A stretch of 61,964 nucleotides of DNA from Eubacteriaceae bacterium (lineage in GTDB: Bacteria; Bacillota; Clostridia; Eubacteriales; Eubacteriaceae). The stretch spans positions 1 through 61,964 of the forward strand of contig JAFRBB010000010.1 in assembly GCA_017405085.1 (NCBI GenBank), read 5' to 3'. A program made the translations under genes and the position numbers. The notes below the pieces were generated by a model. It was not told the DNA's origin and did no database searches. It was given only the letters and a program-made list of their open reading frames with translations. Positions 6,804 through 15,842 of this stretch are shown here, one piece after another (position 1 is the stretch's first letter; the number at the start of each line of letters is the position of its first letter).

Positions 6804-8504
6804 ATGAAAATCGTATTAGTTGCCCTTAATGCCAGATTCTCTCACTCGAATCCGGCATTAATGTATTTAAAGGCCAGTGCTCCGGATGCCGACATTGTGA
6901 TTTTGCCCCTGACCATCAACGATCCCATCGATCGATTGATGCACAAGCTGATCATGGAGGACGGCGATGCCTATGGCTTTTCGTGCTATATTTGGAATAT
7001 GGCGGAGATTCAAAAAATCAGTGAGTGCCTCAAAAAAGCAAAGCCCTCCGCCGTTTTGTTTGCCGGAGGGCCCGAAGTCAGTTTTGACGCGGAAGATGAG
7101 TTTAAGACAAACCCATTCATCGATTATTATTTCATCGGGGAGTGTGAACTTAATTTTCCGTTGTTTGTTGACTATTTAGAAAAAAGAACCGATCGGTTGC
7201 CCGAGGGCATCGCGACGAGAGAAAATCCGATCGTTCGTTATCAATGTGTTGATCCACTGTCGCAAATTCCTTTTCCTTACGACAAGGAGACCCTTACCGG
7301 TCTTTCCCATCAAATGATCTATTATGAAAGCATGCGCGGCTGTCCCTTTTCCTGCTCGTATTGTCTGTCGTCAACCATTCATAAAGTCAGGACATTGCCG
7401 TTAGATCGGGTTTTTCGTGAGCTTCGCGTGCTCATGGACGCCAAAGTCAAACAGGTTAAATTTGTGGACCGCACATTCAATGTGGACATCAAACGATCCA
7501 ACCGCATTTTAAAATATCTCGCGGAGCAGGACACAGAGACCAATTTTCATTTTGAAATTGCCGGCGATTTAATTGACGATGAGATGATTGATATCATCGC
7601 GGCGTCTCCCAAAGGCCGCTTTCAATTTGAGATCGGCATCCAAAGCACTCATGAACCAACCCTTGCCGCCATTGACCGCAAAACCGATACTGAAACAGTA
7701 TTGTCTCGGACAAAGGCTCTCATCGCGACGGGAAAAGCGCATATTCATGTCGATTTGATCGCGGGGCTCCCTTATGAAACCCTCGAGATATTCAAACAAT
7801 CATTTAACGATGTTTATGCCCTGGGCGCGGACATGTTTCAGCTTGGCTTTTTAAAGCTGCTCAAAGGGACAAAAACCAGGCGGGAAGCCGAAAAGTACGG
7901 CTATGTTTACCGAAGCTTCCCGCAATATGAAATCATCGCCAACAGGTTTATCTCATCAAAGGAACTCATGGAACTCAAACGCATTGAGGTTCTGGTTGAC
8001 GGTATCGCGGGGTGCGGCCGATTGACGGTATCAAGGGCGCATCTGATCCGGCATTATCCGTCGTCTTACGATTTTTTTAAAGCCTTGTCGGATTTTGCTT
8101 TGAGGAGAAATTTTTATGATGTCTCCCATGGCGAAAATGACTGGTACCGGCTTGTCAAAGAATTTATTTGTCAAGGGGATAAACCGGCTTTTGAGGAGCC
8201 GTTAGCCCTTGAGATGATCTGCTATGATTATCTTTTGGAGACGAACAAACGCCTGCCGTCTTTTCTTGAGGGCATTTGTCCGGAAGACCCGGTCAAGCTT
8301 CGTAAAGTCCTGCACGATGAAGCCTTCTTTCTCACGCATTTTCCGGAACTGTCTGATCTTCCTCATAAAAAACGGCTTAAGCAGATACGCATTTGCCTTT
8401 TTTCTCATTTGGCCGAATTTTTCGGCTTGCCCGACGGCAGTGTTTGTCTGTTTTTTAAACAGAGAGCGGTGTGGTATCAGACTTTACGGGAAACGTCATC
8501 GTAA
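6804..8504 (+). CDS. B12-binding-domain radical SAM protein (DUF4080 type)
   Basis: A 566-residue enzyme with an N-terminal cobalamin-binding-like Rossmann domain (residues 1-130; LFAGGPEVS at 85-93) and a radical SAM core with Cys180-x3-Cys184-x2-Cys187 in GCPFSCSYCLSS binding a 4Fe-4S cluster. The C-terminal part after residue 400 fits the DUF4080 region. Substrate is unknown; members occur widely in anaerobes. The canonical DxHxxG cobalamin motif is not evident, so actual B12 binding is unproven. ATG 6804 is chosen; a TTG at 6789 is also open and neither has a strong ribosome binding site. Its 3' end overlaps the convergent histidine kinase gene by 50 bases. Confidence 0.85.
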   Translation: MKIVLVALNARFSHSNPALMYLKASAPDADIVILPLTINDPIDRLMHKLIMEDGDAYGFSCYIWNMAEIQKISECLKKAKPSAVLFAGGPEVSFDAEDEFKTNPFIDYYFIGECELNFPLFVDYLEKRTDRLPEGIATRENPIVRYQCVDPLSQIPFPYDKETLTGLSHQMIYYESMRGCPFSCSYCLSSTIHKVRTLPLDRVFRELRVLMDAKVKQVKFVDRTFNVDIKRSNRILKYLAEQDTETNFHFEIAGDLIDDEMIDIIAASPKGRFQFEIGIQSTHEPTLAAIDRKTDTETVLSRTKALIATGKAHIHVDLIAGLPYETLEIFKQSFNDVYALGADMFQLGFLKLLKGTKTRREAEKYGYVYRSFPQYEIIANRFISSKELMELKRIEVLVDGIAGCGRLTVSRAHLIRHYPSSYDFFKALSDFALRRNFYDVSHGENDWYRLVKEFICQGDKPAFEEPLALEMICYDYLLETNKRLPSFLEGICPEDPVKLRKVLHDEAFFLTHFPELSDLPHKKRLKQIRICLFSHLAEFFGLPDGSVCLFFKQRAVWYQTLRETSS

Positions 8505-9960
8505 CGGTTGTTCCTGTTTGACCATCGCTTGCAAGCTTCAGTTCACCGCCGTGTAAATCGACAATATCCTTGACGATGGCAAGACCGAGACCGTTTCCCT
8601 CAATAGCATTGTTTCGCCCGTCGGTCACACGGTAAAAGCGGGACGTCACCTTGTCCAAATCCGTTTCAGGAATGCCGATGCCGGTGTCTTTAACGGTAAT
8701 GGCTATTTCCTTTTTGGCTTTCGCGCAGGAGATAAAAATATCGCCGCCTTCAGGCGTGTATTTGATCGCGTTATCGGTGACGGCGCGAAAAGCCTGTTTA
8801 ACCAGATTGACATTGACCGTCGCCACACAAGGCGATTCGATTTCCAGATGATAGTTGTGCTTTTCGTCAAATCGAGAAAGATCCTCGGCGTCCCGTCCGA
8901 TGATTTGGCCGATATCGCACGGCGTCTTGCTTTCTTTGGCAAAAGTATTTTCGATGCGTGTCAGCTTTAACAGGGAATTCACAAGATTTTGAGTATTCTC
9001 GATTTCTTCCCGAATGGCCTCAATGGCTTCCCGGCGAATGCTTTCGTCACCGGTTCCCCAATCGGACAAGATATCCGCGTAACCTTTGATGACGGTCAGC
9101 GGCAGGCGAAGCTCGTGCGAGGCGTTGGCCACAAATTGTTTTTGACTGTCGAAGGCTTTTTCCAGTTTTTCAATCATTTGATTGAGGGATTTAATGAGGT
9201 CATCAATTTCATCGTCATTGCCTGTCTCGGGAATACGGGTATTCAGATTGTTTTCGGTAATGTGTTTGGCTGCGTCCGCAATTTCGATCAGGGGCCTTAA
9301 GGTCGCTTTGGTGCCGTAAATACCGATGATGACGACGAGACCGAAAACGACCAGACAAATGATAATCTGAATCACATACAAGATATTCATAAACGTATAA
9401 ATATCTTTGAGGCTTTTGATGGACTGGATGTTAATTTGATAGTCGTCATTCAGTTTACAGCTGACGCCGATATAATTGTATTCTGTTCTATCATAGCGAA
9501 TGATATCAATATCGTCCGCTGATGATGACGAGAAGAATTGGGAGGAGTTGGTGATAAAATATTTATACACGGATCGGTTCGACTCAAAATTTTCCGGAGC
9601 AATCACGGCGTCCACGGTAATCGAGGAGCGAAACGTATTTGATTTGTTGTCGGATAATTTATAGTCGATTTGATTGTAGTTTTTGACAAAGGGTTCAATG
9701 AGCCCGGCGACATAGGGAAGCCTTTCGGTCTCGGGCAGGGTAAGAATGTCTTTTTTATTCTCTTCGATGATACTGACAATCGAGCGGTTCACATCGTAGA
9801 GATTTTCACGGTTGACCTGCTGAATGAGGGTTTGGGAAAAGAAAAACAACAGCACAAAGGCCAATAAAAAAACGATAAAAAACACGCCCGTGAAAAACAC
9901 GACAATTCGCGTGTAGAGTTTCATCGGTTTTTTTTCTTTAAAAAAATTATTCAATGACAT
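8455..9960 (-). CDS. Membrane sensor histidine kinase (OmpR-partner type)
   Basis: This 501-residue kinase has one membrane segment at about 18-42, an extracytoplasmic sensor domain (about 43-190), a second segment at 192-214, a HAMP linker (about 215-268), a HisKA dimerisation domain with phosphoacceptor His282 in NASHELRLPLT, and a HATPase domain with DNAIKYTPEGG, DTGIGI and GNGLGLAI. The signal is unknown. It overlaps the end of the upstream response regulator gene by 14 bases, so they form an operon. ATG 9960 is used; an internal ATG at 9924 (MKLYTRIV) is an alternative. Confidence 0.92.
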   Translation of the reverse strand: MSLNNFFKEKKPMKLYTRIVVFFTGVFFIVFLLAFVLLFFFSQTLIQQVNRENLYDVNRSIVSIIEENKKDILTLPETERLPYVAGLIEPFVKNYNQIDYKLSDNKSNTFRSSITVDAVIAPENFESNRSVYKYFITNSSQFFSSSSADDIDIIRYDRTEYNYIGVSCKLNDDYQINIQSIKSLKDIYTFMNILYVIQIIICLVVFGLVVIIGIYGTKATLRPLIEIADAAKHITENNLNTRIPETGNDDEIDDLIKSLNQMIEKLEKAFDSQKQFVANASHELRLPLTVIKGYADILSDWGTGDESIRREAIEAIREEIENTQNLVNSLLKLTRIENTFAKESKTPCDIGQIIGRDAEDLSRFDEKHNYHLEIESPCVATVNVNLVKQAFRAVTDNAIKYTPEGGDIFISCAKAKKEIAITVKDTGIGIPETDLDKVTSRFYRVTDGRNNAIEGNGLGLAIVKDIVDLHGGELKLASDGQTGTTVTMTFPVKSDTTPLSV

Positions 9961-10621
9961 AGCCTCTGCCTCTGACGGTGCGGATATACTTGACTTCGCG
10001 GTCGCGGTCGATTTTATCTCTCAAATATTTGATGTAGACATCAACGATGTTTTCGGTGCCATCGAAATCGTAACCCCAAACCTGTTCGATAATTTGATCC
10101 CGGGATTTGACGGTTCCGTGATTTAACACCAGATAATAGAGCAGATCGAATTCGGTTTTGGACAGGCTCAGTTCCTCGCCGTCCCGATAAGCCTTAAATT
10201 CCGATAGGTCGATTATGAGTGACTTATAGCGAAGGCGGTTTTCGTCTTTCGCGTCTTTTTTTCTGAGATTGGCTCTGATTCGGGCGATGAGCTCCTCAAA
10301 ATTAAAAGGTTTGGTCACATAATCGTCGGCGCCGGATTGAAGTCCGGTCACAATATCCGATGTGTCGTCTCTGGCGGTTAAAAAGATAACGGGAATTTGA
10401 TGGTCGATTGTCCGGATCATGTCGAGAATTTCAAAGCCGTCATATCCCGGCATCATCACATCCAAAAGCACCAGATCAGCCTGGGATAAATTGGTTTTGA
10501 GGGATTTGGCGGCGCTGTAGCCGTCATAAACGGCGATCGTTTTGAAATCGGCGTGATGGAGCTGTAATTCCAAAATGCGCGAGATTTTTTTATCGTCTTC
10601 TATGATGAGTATGGTCTTCAT
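9947..10621 (-). CDS. OmpR/PhoB-family response regulator
   Basis: At 224 residues: receiver domain 1-120 with acidic Asp9/Asp10, phosphoacceptor Asp54 (LLDVMMPG) and Lys104-region KPFNFEEL; then a winged-helix DNA-binding domain (about 128-224) ending VRGRGYVIE. ATG 10621 is chosen because CGGAGGTATT precedes it closely; the reading frame is open 8 codons further up. It is the first gene of the pair and is divergent from a second response regulator 120 bases away. Confidence 0.94.
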   Translation of the reverse strand: MKTILIIEDDKKISRILELQLHHADFKTIAVYDGYSAAKSLKTNLSQADLVLLDVMMPGYDGFEILDMIRTIDHQIPVIFLTARDDTSDIVTGLQSGADDYVTKPFNFEELIARIRANLRKKDAKDENRLRYKSLIIDLSEFKAYRDGEELSLSKTEFDLLYYLVLNHGTVKSRDQIIEQVWGYDFDGTENIVDVYIKYLRDKIDRDREVKYIRTVRGRGYVIE

Positions 10622-10652
10622 AATACCTCCGTGAATCTTTTTCATTCATATT

Positions 10653-10658
10653 ATTATA
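10653..10658 (-). promoter_or_regulatory. Candidate -10 element for the minus-strand two-component operon
   Basis: TATAAT on the minus strand, about 30 bases before the response regulator start. The -35 is weak. It shares a 120-base divergent region with a plus-strand TATACT at 10701-10706, so regulation of the two systems may be linked. Confidence 0.4.
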
Positions 10659-10741
10659 GCAAATGAGACGGCTTTTATAGTAAATTTAAGAAAAAATCGT
10701 TATACTAGTTCAAACATTGTTATTGGACAGGAGGATACAAG

Positions 10742-11410
10742 ATGCGAATACTTTTTATTGAAGATGAAACAAAGATAACCGATGCACTTCAGGAATTATG
10801 CAAGATTCAGAATATTGACTGTGATGTTGCCAATGACGGCGAAGAAGGCTTGCTTTTCGCCCTCAATCCAATATACGATGTCATTGTGTTAGATATTATG
10901 CTGCCCTTAAAAAGCGGCCTGGAAATTTTGAAAGAAATCCGGGACCGCGACATTACCACGCCGGTGTTGATGCTCACCGCCAAGGGAACGGTGGACGACA
11001 AGGTGAAAGGTCTTGATCTCGGAGCCGACGATTATTTGATTAAGCCCTTTTCCGCCAAGGAACTTTTCGCGAGAATCCGCGCGCTCAGCCGTCGTCCCAA
11101 TAACGAAATCAAAGGAGAAACCATCGATTTTGAGGATGTGAGCTTCAACACAAAGAAAAACACATTGTCCACAAAATCCGAAGAGTACAGACTTTCCGTT
11201 AAAGAAGCCAAAATTTTAGAGATGTTGATCAAAAGACCCAACCAGGTTTTCACGAGAGAACAAATTTTGGATCGGGTTTGGGGCTTTGACAAAGAAGTCA
11301 ATGAAAACAACATTGAAATTTATGTTCACAATCTTCGAAAAAAACTGGCTGACACCGATGTCAAAATCGATACGATTCGCGGGGTCGGCTACACCATGAG
11401 TAAAAGATAA
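10742..11410 (+). CDS. OmpR-family response regulator (second system)
   Basis: At 222 residues: receiver domain with phosphoacceptor Asp51 (VIVLDIMLPL) and KPFSAKELFARI, then an OmpR-type winged helix ending TIRGVGYTMSKR. It resembles the CusR/QseB-like subgroup by its short linker. ACAGGAGGATACAAG gives a strong ribosome binding site. Its TAA overlaps the ATG of the downstream kinase by one base. Confidence 0.94.
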   Translation: MRILFIEDETKITDALQELCKIQNIDCDVANDGEEGLLFALNPIYDVIVLDIMLPLKSGLEILKEIRDRDITTPVLMLTAKGTVDDKVKGLDLGADDYLIKPFSAKELFARIRALSRRPNNEIKGETIDFEDVSFNTKKNTLSTKSEEYRLSVKEAKILEMLIKRPNQVFTREQILDRVWGFDKEVNENNIEIYVHNLRKKLADTDVKIDTIRGVGYTMSKR

Positions 11411-12657
11411 TGTTCAAGGAAATCAGGCGGCAAATTACGCTGTTTAACACCCTTATCCTCATTGCATTTTTGCTGCTTTTTATTCTACTGCTTGTCTTTT
11501 TGATTCAATGGAGTTTTCAGAGATCCGGAGAAAAGGCGTTAATCAACGCCGCGCAGCACATTCGAAACGAGAATTTGTCTTTTTATGAAGACAAAGAAGA
11601 GGATTATGATAAGCCCGCCTTTCATGGCGATATCGGAACCGAGTTCATTGTATGGGATTTAAACGGCAACGCCGATCGCATGCATATTGTCAACGACGAT
11701 TTGATCATGGAAGGCTATGAGCTTTCCCTCGACACATCTTTTAATAATAGTTTTAAAACATTTAAAACAGGAGATCGAACCTACCGTGTCTATTCCGCGT
11801 CCTATTACGATGACGATCAAAAGAAAATCATCCAGGTTTTTCAAGAAATAGACACAGAACAAAATGTCATTTCATATCTCGTGTTCTTTTTGCTTTTCAT
11901 CGGTTCTGGCGGGATTTTGCTTCTCATACCCATCAGTTATATCCTTGCGGGTAAATCCCTTCAGCCCATCAAAGAAACCTTTGAAAATCAAAAGAAATTC
12001 ATTGCCGACGCGTCCCATGAGCTCAGGACGCCGCTGACAGTCATTCAGACAAACGTGGAAGTTTTACGGCTGAAAGAAGACGAGGTCCTTGCGGATAACA
12101 TTAAATGGCTCAACAATATCGGCAATGAAAGTGAAAGCATGAGCAAATTGGTGTCCCAGCTTTTGACCATTGCTCAGTCCGATAACAATAAAATCGTTTT
12201 TGAGAAAAAATTATTTGATCTCAGTGCCCTTTGCGCTGAAATTATTGATTTGATGGTGGATGTCGCAAAAGATAAAAACATCACGTTAAACGGCGAGATT
12301 GAATCCGGCATCGACTATGAAGGGGATGAGGAAAAACTCAAACAGGCCATTCGTATTTTGGTGGATAACGCCATAAAATATACACCTTCCGGTGGTCGGG
12401 TTGATTTGATTTTAAAAGACGGAATACGTTTCGTCTCTGTCTCGGTGAAAGATACCGGTGTCGGCCTTTCGCCTGAGGATCAAAAGAAAATATTCAGCCG
12501 GTTTTATCGCGTTGATGATGCTAGAAACAGAGAATCCGGCGGTTTTGGATTGGGGCTGAATATTGCCGACATGGCCGTCAAACACCATGGCGGAAGAATT
12601 AAACTTCAATCCGTTCCCGATGAAGGCAGCACCTTTACCATTGTGCTTCCCAAATAA
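11410..12657 (+). CDS. Membrane sensor histidine kinase (second system)
   Basis: At 415 residues: membrane segments at about 12-34 and 155-180 flank a sensor domain of about 120 residues. There is no clear HAMP linker. HisKA has His203 in DASHELRTPLT, and the ATPase domain shows DNAIKYTPSGG, DTGVGLSP and GFGLGLNIA. It is translationally coupled to its response regulator. Followed after about 45 bases by a strong terminator. Confidence 0.93.
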   Translation: MFKEIRRQITLFNTLILIAFLLLFILLLVFLIQWSFQRSGEKALINAAQHIRNENLSFYEDKEEDYDKPAFHGDIGTEFIVWDLNGNADRMHIVNDDLIMEGYELSLDTSFNNSFKTFKTGDRTYRVYSASYYDDDQKKIIQVFQEIDTEQNVISYLVFFLLFIGSGGILLLIPISYILAGKSLQPIKETFENQKKFIADASHELRTPLTVIQTNVEVLRLKEDEVLADNIKWLNNIGNESESMSKLVSQLLTIAQSDNNKIVFEKKLFDLSALCAEIIDLMVDVAKDKNITLNGEIESGIDYEGDEEKLKQAIRILVDNAIKYTPSGGRVDLILKDGIRFVSVSVKDTGVGLSPEDQKKIFSRFYRVDDARNRESGGFGLGLNIADMAVKHHGGRIKLQSVPDEGSTFTIVLPK

Positions 12658-12702
12658 TCCGTTGAGATTAAAGTGTTTTGAATTGTGACGCTTTCTTAAA
12701 CA

Positions 12703-12744
12703 AAAAGCCTTTGAAAGTCAAAGGATTGGCTTTCAGAGGCTTTT
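12703..12744 (+). terminator. Terminator after the second two-component system
   Basis: AAAAGCCT-TGAAAG ... CTTTCA-AGGCTTTT forms a long stem with one mismatch, ending in TTTT and followed by a further T-rich stretch. Confidence 0.75.
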
Positions 12745-12801
12745 GCGGTGTTTTTTGCCGCAAGATAAATATATTTTTACAGCATACGAAAGGACGCAAA
12801 A

Positions 12802-13269
12802 ATGCTAAACATTGTTTTATATCAGCCGGATATTCCGCAAAATACAGGCAATATTGCCAGAACCTGCGCTTTGACTGAAACAAAGCTTCATTTGATCAAA
12901 CCGTTGGGATTTTCTCTGTCGGAAAAAGCCGTTAAACGGGCGGGACTCGATTATTGGCATTTGCTGGATTTGACGGTGTATGATGATTTTGACGACTTCT
13001 TAAGTCAAAATGAAAACGCGAAGGTTTTTTTGCTGTCGACCCATGCGAAAACCTTTTACGATCAAACGCGATTTCCCGATGGCGCTTTTTTGCTTTTCGG
13101 AAAAGAGACGGCAGGCGTGCCCGAGGATATCCACGAGCGATACCGCGATTCCCGTTTTCGAATTCCGATGAAAACCCATCCCGATGCCCGTTCTCTCAAT
13201 CTTTCAAATGCCGTGAGCATCGTTTTATACGAGGCTTTGCGTCAAAATTCCTTTTTTAACTTAAGGTGA
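12802..13269 (+). CDS. trmL: tRNA (cytidine/uridine-34-2'-O)-methyltransferase TrmL
   Basis: This 155-residue SPOUT methyltransferase is of typical TrmL length. It methylates the wobble ribose of leucine tRNAs using SAM. The knot motifs are LLFGKETAGVPEDI (about 97-110) and SLNLSNAVSIVLYEAL (about 132-147). The N-terminus MLNIVLYQPDIPQNTGNIAR is diagnostic. ACGAAAGGACGCAAAA provides the ribosome binding site. Confidence 0.95.
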   Translation: MLNIVLYQPDIPQNTGNIARTCALTETKLHLIKPLGFSLSEKAVKRAGLDYWHLLDLTVYDDFDDFLSQNENAKVFLLSTHAKTFYDQTRFPDGAFLLFGKETAGVPEDIHERYRDSRFRIPMKTHPDARSLNLSNAVSIVLYEALRQNSFFNLR

Positions 13270-13323
13270 TAAATATTTTTGAAAATTTTTGAAAAAGCGA
13301 ATGAAAAAATTTCAATGCTGTGT

Positions 13324-13329
13324 TATAAT
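13324..13329 (+). promoter_or_regulatory. Extended -10 promoter element upstream of the YbhN-like gene
   Basis: TGT-TATAAT is an extended -10 motif 53 bases before the downstream ATG. The -35 region is A-rich and not consensus, as often with extended -10 promoters. Confidence 0.5.
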
Positions 13330-13381
13330 ACATTCACTTAATTTATGTTAGCTGAAAAAACACAAAAATCGGAGCGGAATC

Positions 13382-14437
13382 ATGACTTTCAAGACCTTTC
13401 TAAAAAAATATGGTAATTTTATCTTCTTATTTCTTTTGATATTTTTGACGATCGGCGTGATCGCGACGCAAGTCGACATCCGGGAGTTTATGACGACGCT
13501 GTCAAAAGCAAATCTGTTTTTTATCGGTATCGGGATTTTGTGCGTGGTAATTTTTTGGGTGATTGAAGCCTATATTTTTCTGCATTTATTTCGCAGAACA
13601 CGCCCGGAAGAGAAATTTTCTTTCGCGATGGTCATCACCTTAATCGGACAGTATTATAATCTGGTGACGCCGGGCGCCTCGGGCGGTCAGCCGCTTCAGC
13701 TGTTGGAAATGACGAGAAACAATTATCCCGTCGGTATCGGGACGGCCGTGCTTGTGCAGAAATACGCGCTTTATCAAATTGCCGTTGTGTTTACGGCCCT
13801 TGTGTCAATGATCATCAATTGGGGAACCCTTGCGTCCAGTTCCCCCGCGGCGCAATGGCTGGTGGGAATCGGCTTCCTTGTCAACAGTATCGGCGTCATT
13901 TTGGTGATGATTTTGTCCATGAGCGAAAATGTGGCGCGGGTGATTGTGTTTTCCATTGTCCGTTTTTTGTGCAAGATTCGACTGTTCAAGGATCAAGAAA
14001 AAATCATGGCAAAAGCCGAAAAATATATCGGTGATTACACGATTGCCATTGAAGACATCAAATCTCATAAAAAAGAAACCGCGATTTTAATGCTTGTCTC
14101 CGTTGTGCAAATTCTCATTTATTTCAGCGTTAATTATTGGATTTATCGGTCCCTTGGGATGAAGTCGGCTTCCCCGTTTTTTATCATCACGATGCAGGCT
14201 ATCCTTTACATCGGGATGACCTTTGTGCCGCTTCCCGGCGGATCGGGCGGTGCTGAAGTCGGGTTCGCGCTTTTGTTCGGCCCGATATACGGTAAGGTCA
14301 ACACCTCGGTCGGTTTGGTCCTTTGGCGTTTTATCACGTTCTTCTTTGTCATTTTGTTCTGCGGTGCCTTTTTGGCCGTCAGAGAATTTATTCTCGGGCG
14401 AAAAAAACTGGCCGAACCTTCGGAGGAAAATTCATGA
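13382..14437 (+). CDS. YbhN/UPF0104-type integral membrane protein (lysylphosphatidylglycerol synthetase TM-domain family)
   Basis: At 351 residues with about eight hydrophobic segments, matching the flippase-like membrane domain shared by MprF N-termini and YbhN proteins. Family landmarks are LVTPGASGGQPLQLLEM (about 97-113) and VPLPGGSGGAEVGF (about 282-295). No lysyltransferase domain is attached, so it is not a full MprF; lipid flipping is only a family-based suggestion. GGAGCGGAATC precedes the ATG. Its stop overlaps the fumarase alpha start as ATGA. Confidence 0.88.
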   Translation: MTFKTFLKKYGNFIFLFLLIFLTIGVIATQVDIREFMTTLSKANLFFIGIGILCVVIFWVIEAYIFLHLFRRTRPEEKFSFAMVITLIGQYYNLVTPGASGGQPLQLLEMTRNNYPVGIGTAVLVQKYALYQIAVVFTALVSMIINWGTLASSSPAAQWLVGIGFLVNSIGVILVMILSMSENVARVIVFSIVRFLCKIRLFKDQEKIMAKAEKYIGDYTIAIEDIKSHKKETAILMLVSVVQILIYFSVNYWIYRSLGMKSASPFFIITMQAILYIGMTFVPLPGGSGGAEVGFALLFGPIYGKVNTSVGLVLWRFITFFFVILFCGAFLAVREFILGRKKLAEPSEENS

Positions 14438-15276
14438 GAACGCTTCATACGGCCGATATTACAAAACGTGTCGCCCAAAGCGTCATCCATCTCAACGCAA
14501 ATCTTGCGCCGGATCTTCGGTTCGCTCTCAAAAACGCCGCCGGATCGGAAATTTCACCTATCGGCAAAACGGTTTTTGACATGATTGAAGAAAACCTTGT
14601 TCTGGCCGAAGAAAAGCAAAGACCGGTCTGTCAGGATACGGGCATGGTCGTCGCATTTGTCACCTGCGGTCAGGATGTGCACGTTGAGGGTGGGAGTCTG
14701 GAAGAAGCAATTCATCAGGGCGTGAGAGAAGGCTATACCCAAGGCTATTTAAGAAAATCCGTTGTCGCGGATCCCCTGGACAGAACTAATACGGGAGATA
14801 ATACCCCAGCGGTCATTCATTACCGCATTGTACCCGGCGAGACTTTCGAAATCACGCTCACGGCCAAAGGTTTCGGCAGCGAAAACAAAAGCCGTCTTAA
14901 AATGCTGATGCCCTCGGACGGGGAAGCGGGGGTTATCGATTTTGTTTTGGAGGCGATTGAACAAGGCGCCCCTTTTGCCTGCGCACCGGTGATTGTCGGT
15001 GTGGGAATCGGCGGGACCTTTGAAAAATCGGCTTTGCTCGCCAAAGAAGCGCTGCTTTTGCCGATGGGCTATCGCAATGAAAATCCCCGCTATGCCCGGA
15101 TGGAAGAGACCATCATTGAAAAAAGCAACGCGTTGGGAATCGGACCGATGGGCATGGGGGGATTAAACACCGTCCTTGACGTGCGCCTTCGTTCTTTTCC
15201 CACCCATATCGCGGGTTTGCCCGTTGCCATCAATATGTGCTGTTATGTGAACCGTCACGAGAAGGTGGTGTTTTGA
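14434..15276 (+). CDS. fumA: Class I fumarate hydratase alpha subunit
   Basis: A 280-residue alpha subunit of the oxygen-sensitive 4Fe-4S fumarase (TtdA/FumA N-terminal family) that interconverts fumarate and malate; a tartrate dehydratase role is the alternative. Visible landmarks are RPVCQDTGMVVAFV with a cluster cysteine, GFGSENKSRLKML, and GAPFACAPVIVGVGIGG. ATG 14434 is chosen because CGGAGGAAAATTC precedes it; the frame is open further upstream inside the YbhN-like gene. Its stop overlaps the beta-subunit start. Confidence 0.92.
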   Translation: MRTLHTADITKRVAQSVIHLNANLAPDLRFALKNAAGSEISPIGKTVFDMIEENLVLAEEKQRPVCQDTGMVVAFVTCGQDVHVEGGSLEEAIHQGVREGYTQGYLRKSVVADPLDRTNTGDNTPAVIHYRIVPGETFEITLTAKGFGSENKSRLKMLMPSDGEAGVIDFVLEAIEQGAPFACAPVIVGVGIGGTFEKSALLAKEALLLPMGYRNENPRYARMEETIIEKSNALGIGPMGMGGLNTVLDVRLRSFPTHIAGLPVAINMCCYVNRHEKVVF

Positions 15277-15830
15277 TGCGGCGTATCGCGATTTCCGAAT
15301 TGAAAACGGTTGTTCGTACTTTAAAAACCGGTGAACGGGTTTTGTTGACCGGCGATCTTTATGTCGCCCGTGACGCGGCGCACAAGCGGATGACCGAGGC
15401 TTTGGCATCCGGGGAAAATCTCCCTTTTGATATCAAAGATCAGATCATCTTTTATATGGGGCCCTGTCCCGCTGCGCCCGGAGAGGTCATCGGGCCCGCT
15501 GGTCCGACGACGTCCCACCGAATGGACGCCTATTCCCCCGGGCTTTTTAAGCGGGGACTTCTCGGGGCTATCGGCAAAGGCAATGTGTCCCAAAGGGTGA
15601 TTGACGCTATTGTCGCCCGTGGGGGAGTGTATTTCGTCTGCGTCGGCGGAACGGGATGCTTATCCGCGGATCGGATAAAAAGTGCCGAAGTCATTGCGTA
15701 TCCCGATTTGGGCGCCGAAGCGATTCGCCATATTCGGGTAGAAGATTTTCCCGTGATTGTTGCCGTTGACGCTTTCGGCAATAATGTGTTTGACGAACAA
15801 AGAAAAATATATCAGCACTCAGAAGAATAA
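15276..15830 (+). CDS. fumB: Class I fumarate hydratase beta subunit
   Basis: This 184-residue protein is the C-terminal half/beta subunit of the two-component class I fumarase. Hallmarks are LTGDLYVARDAAHKRM and GPAGPTTSHRMD with the conserved GPTTSxRMD substrate loop, and YFVCVGGTGCLSA. The ATG overlaps the alpha stop as TGATG and AAGGTGGTG serves as ribosome binding site. With PPDK downstream and the aminotransferase next door it suits C4-dicarboxylate/aspartate metabolism, an inference from context. Confidence 0.92.
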   Translation: MRRIAISELKTVVRTLKTGERVLLTGDLYVARDAAHKRMTEALASGENLPFDIKDQIIFYMGPCPAAPGEVIGPAGPTTSHRMDAYSPGLFKRGLLGAIGKGNVSQRVIDAIVARGGVYFVCVGGTGCLSADRIKSAEVIAYPDLGAEAIRHIRVEDFPVIVAVDAFGNNVFDEQRKIYQHSEE

Positions 15831-15842
15831 CAGGAGGACATC

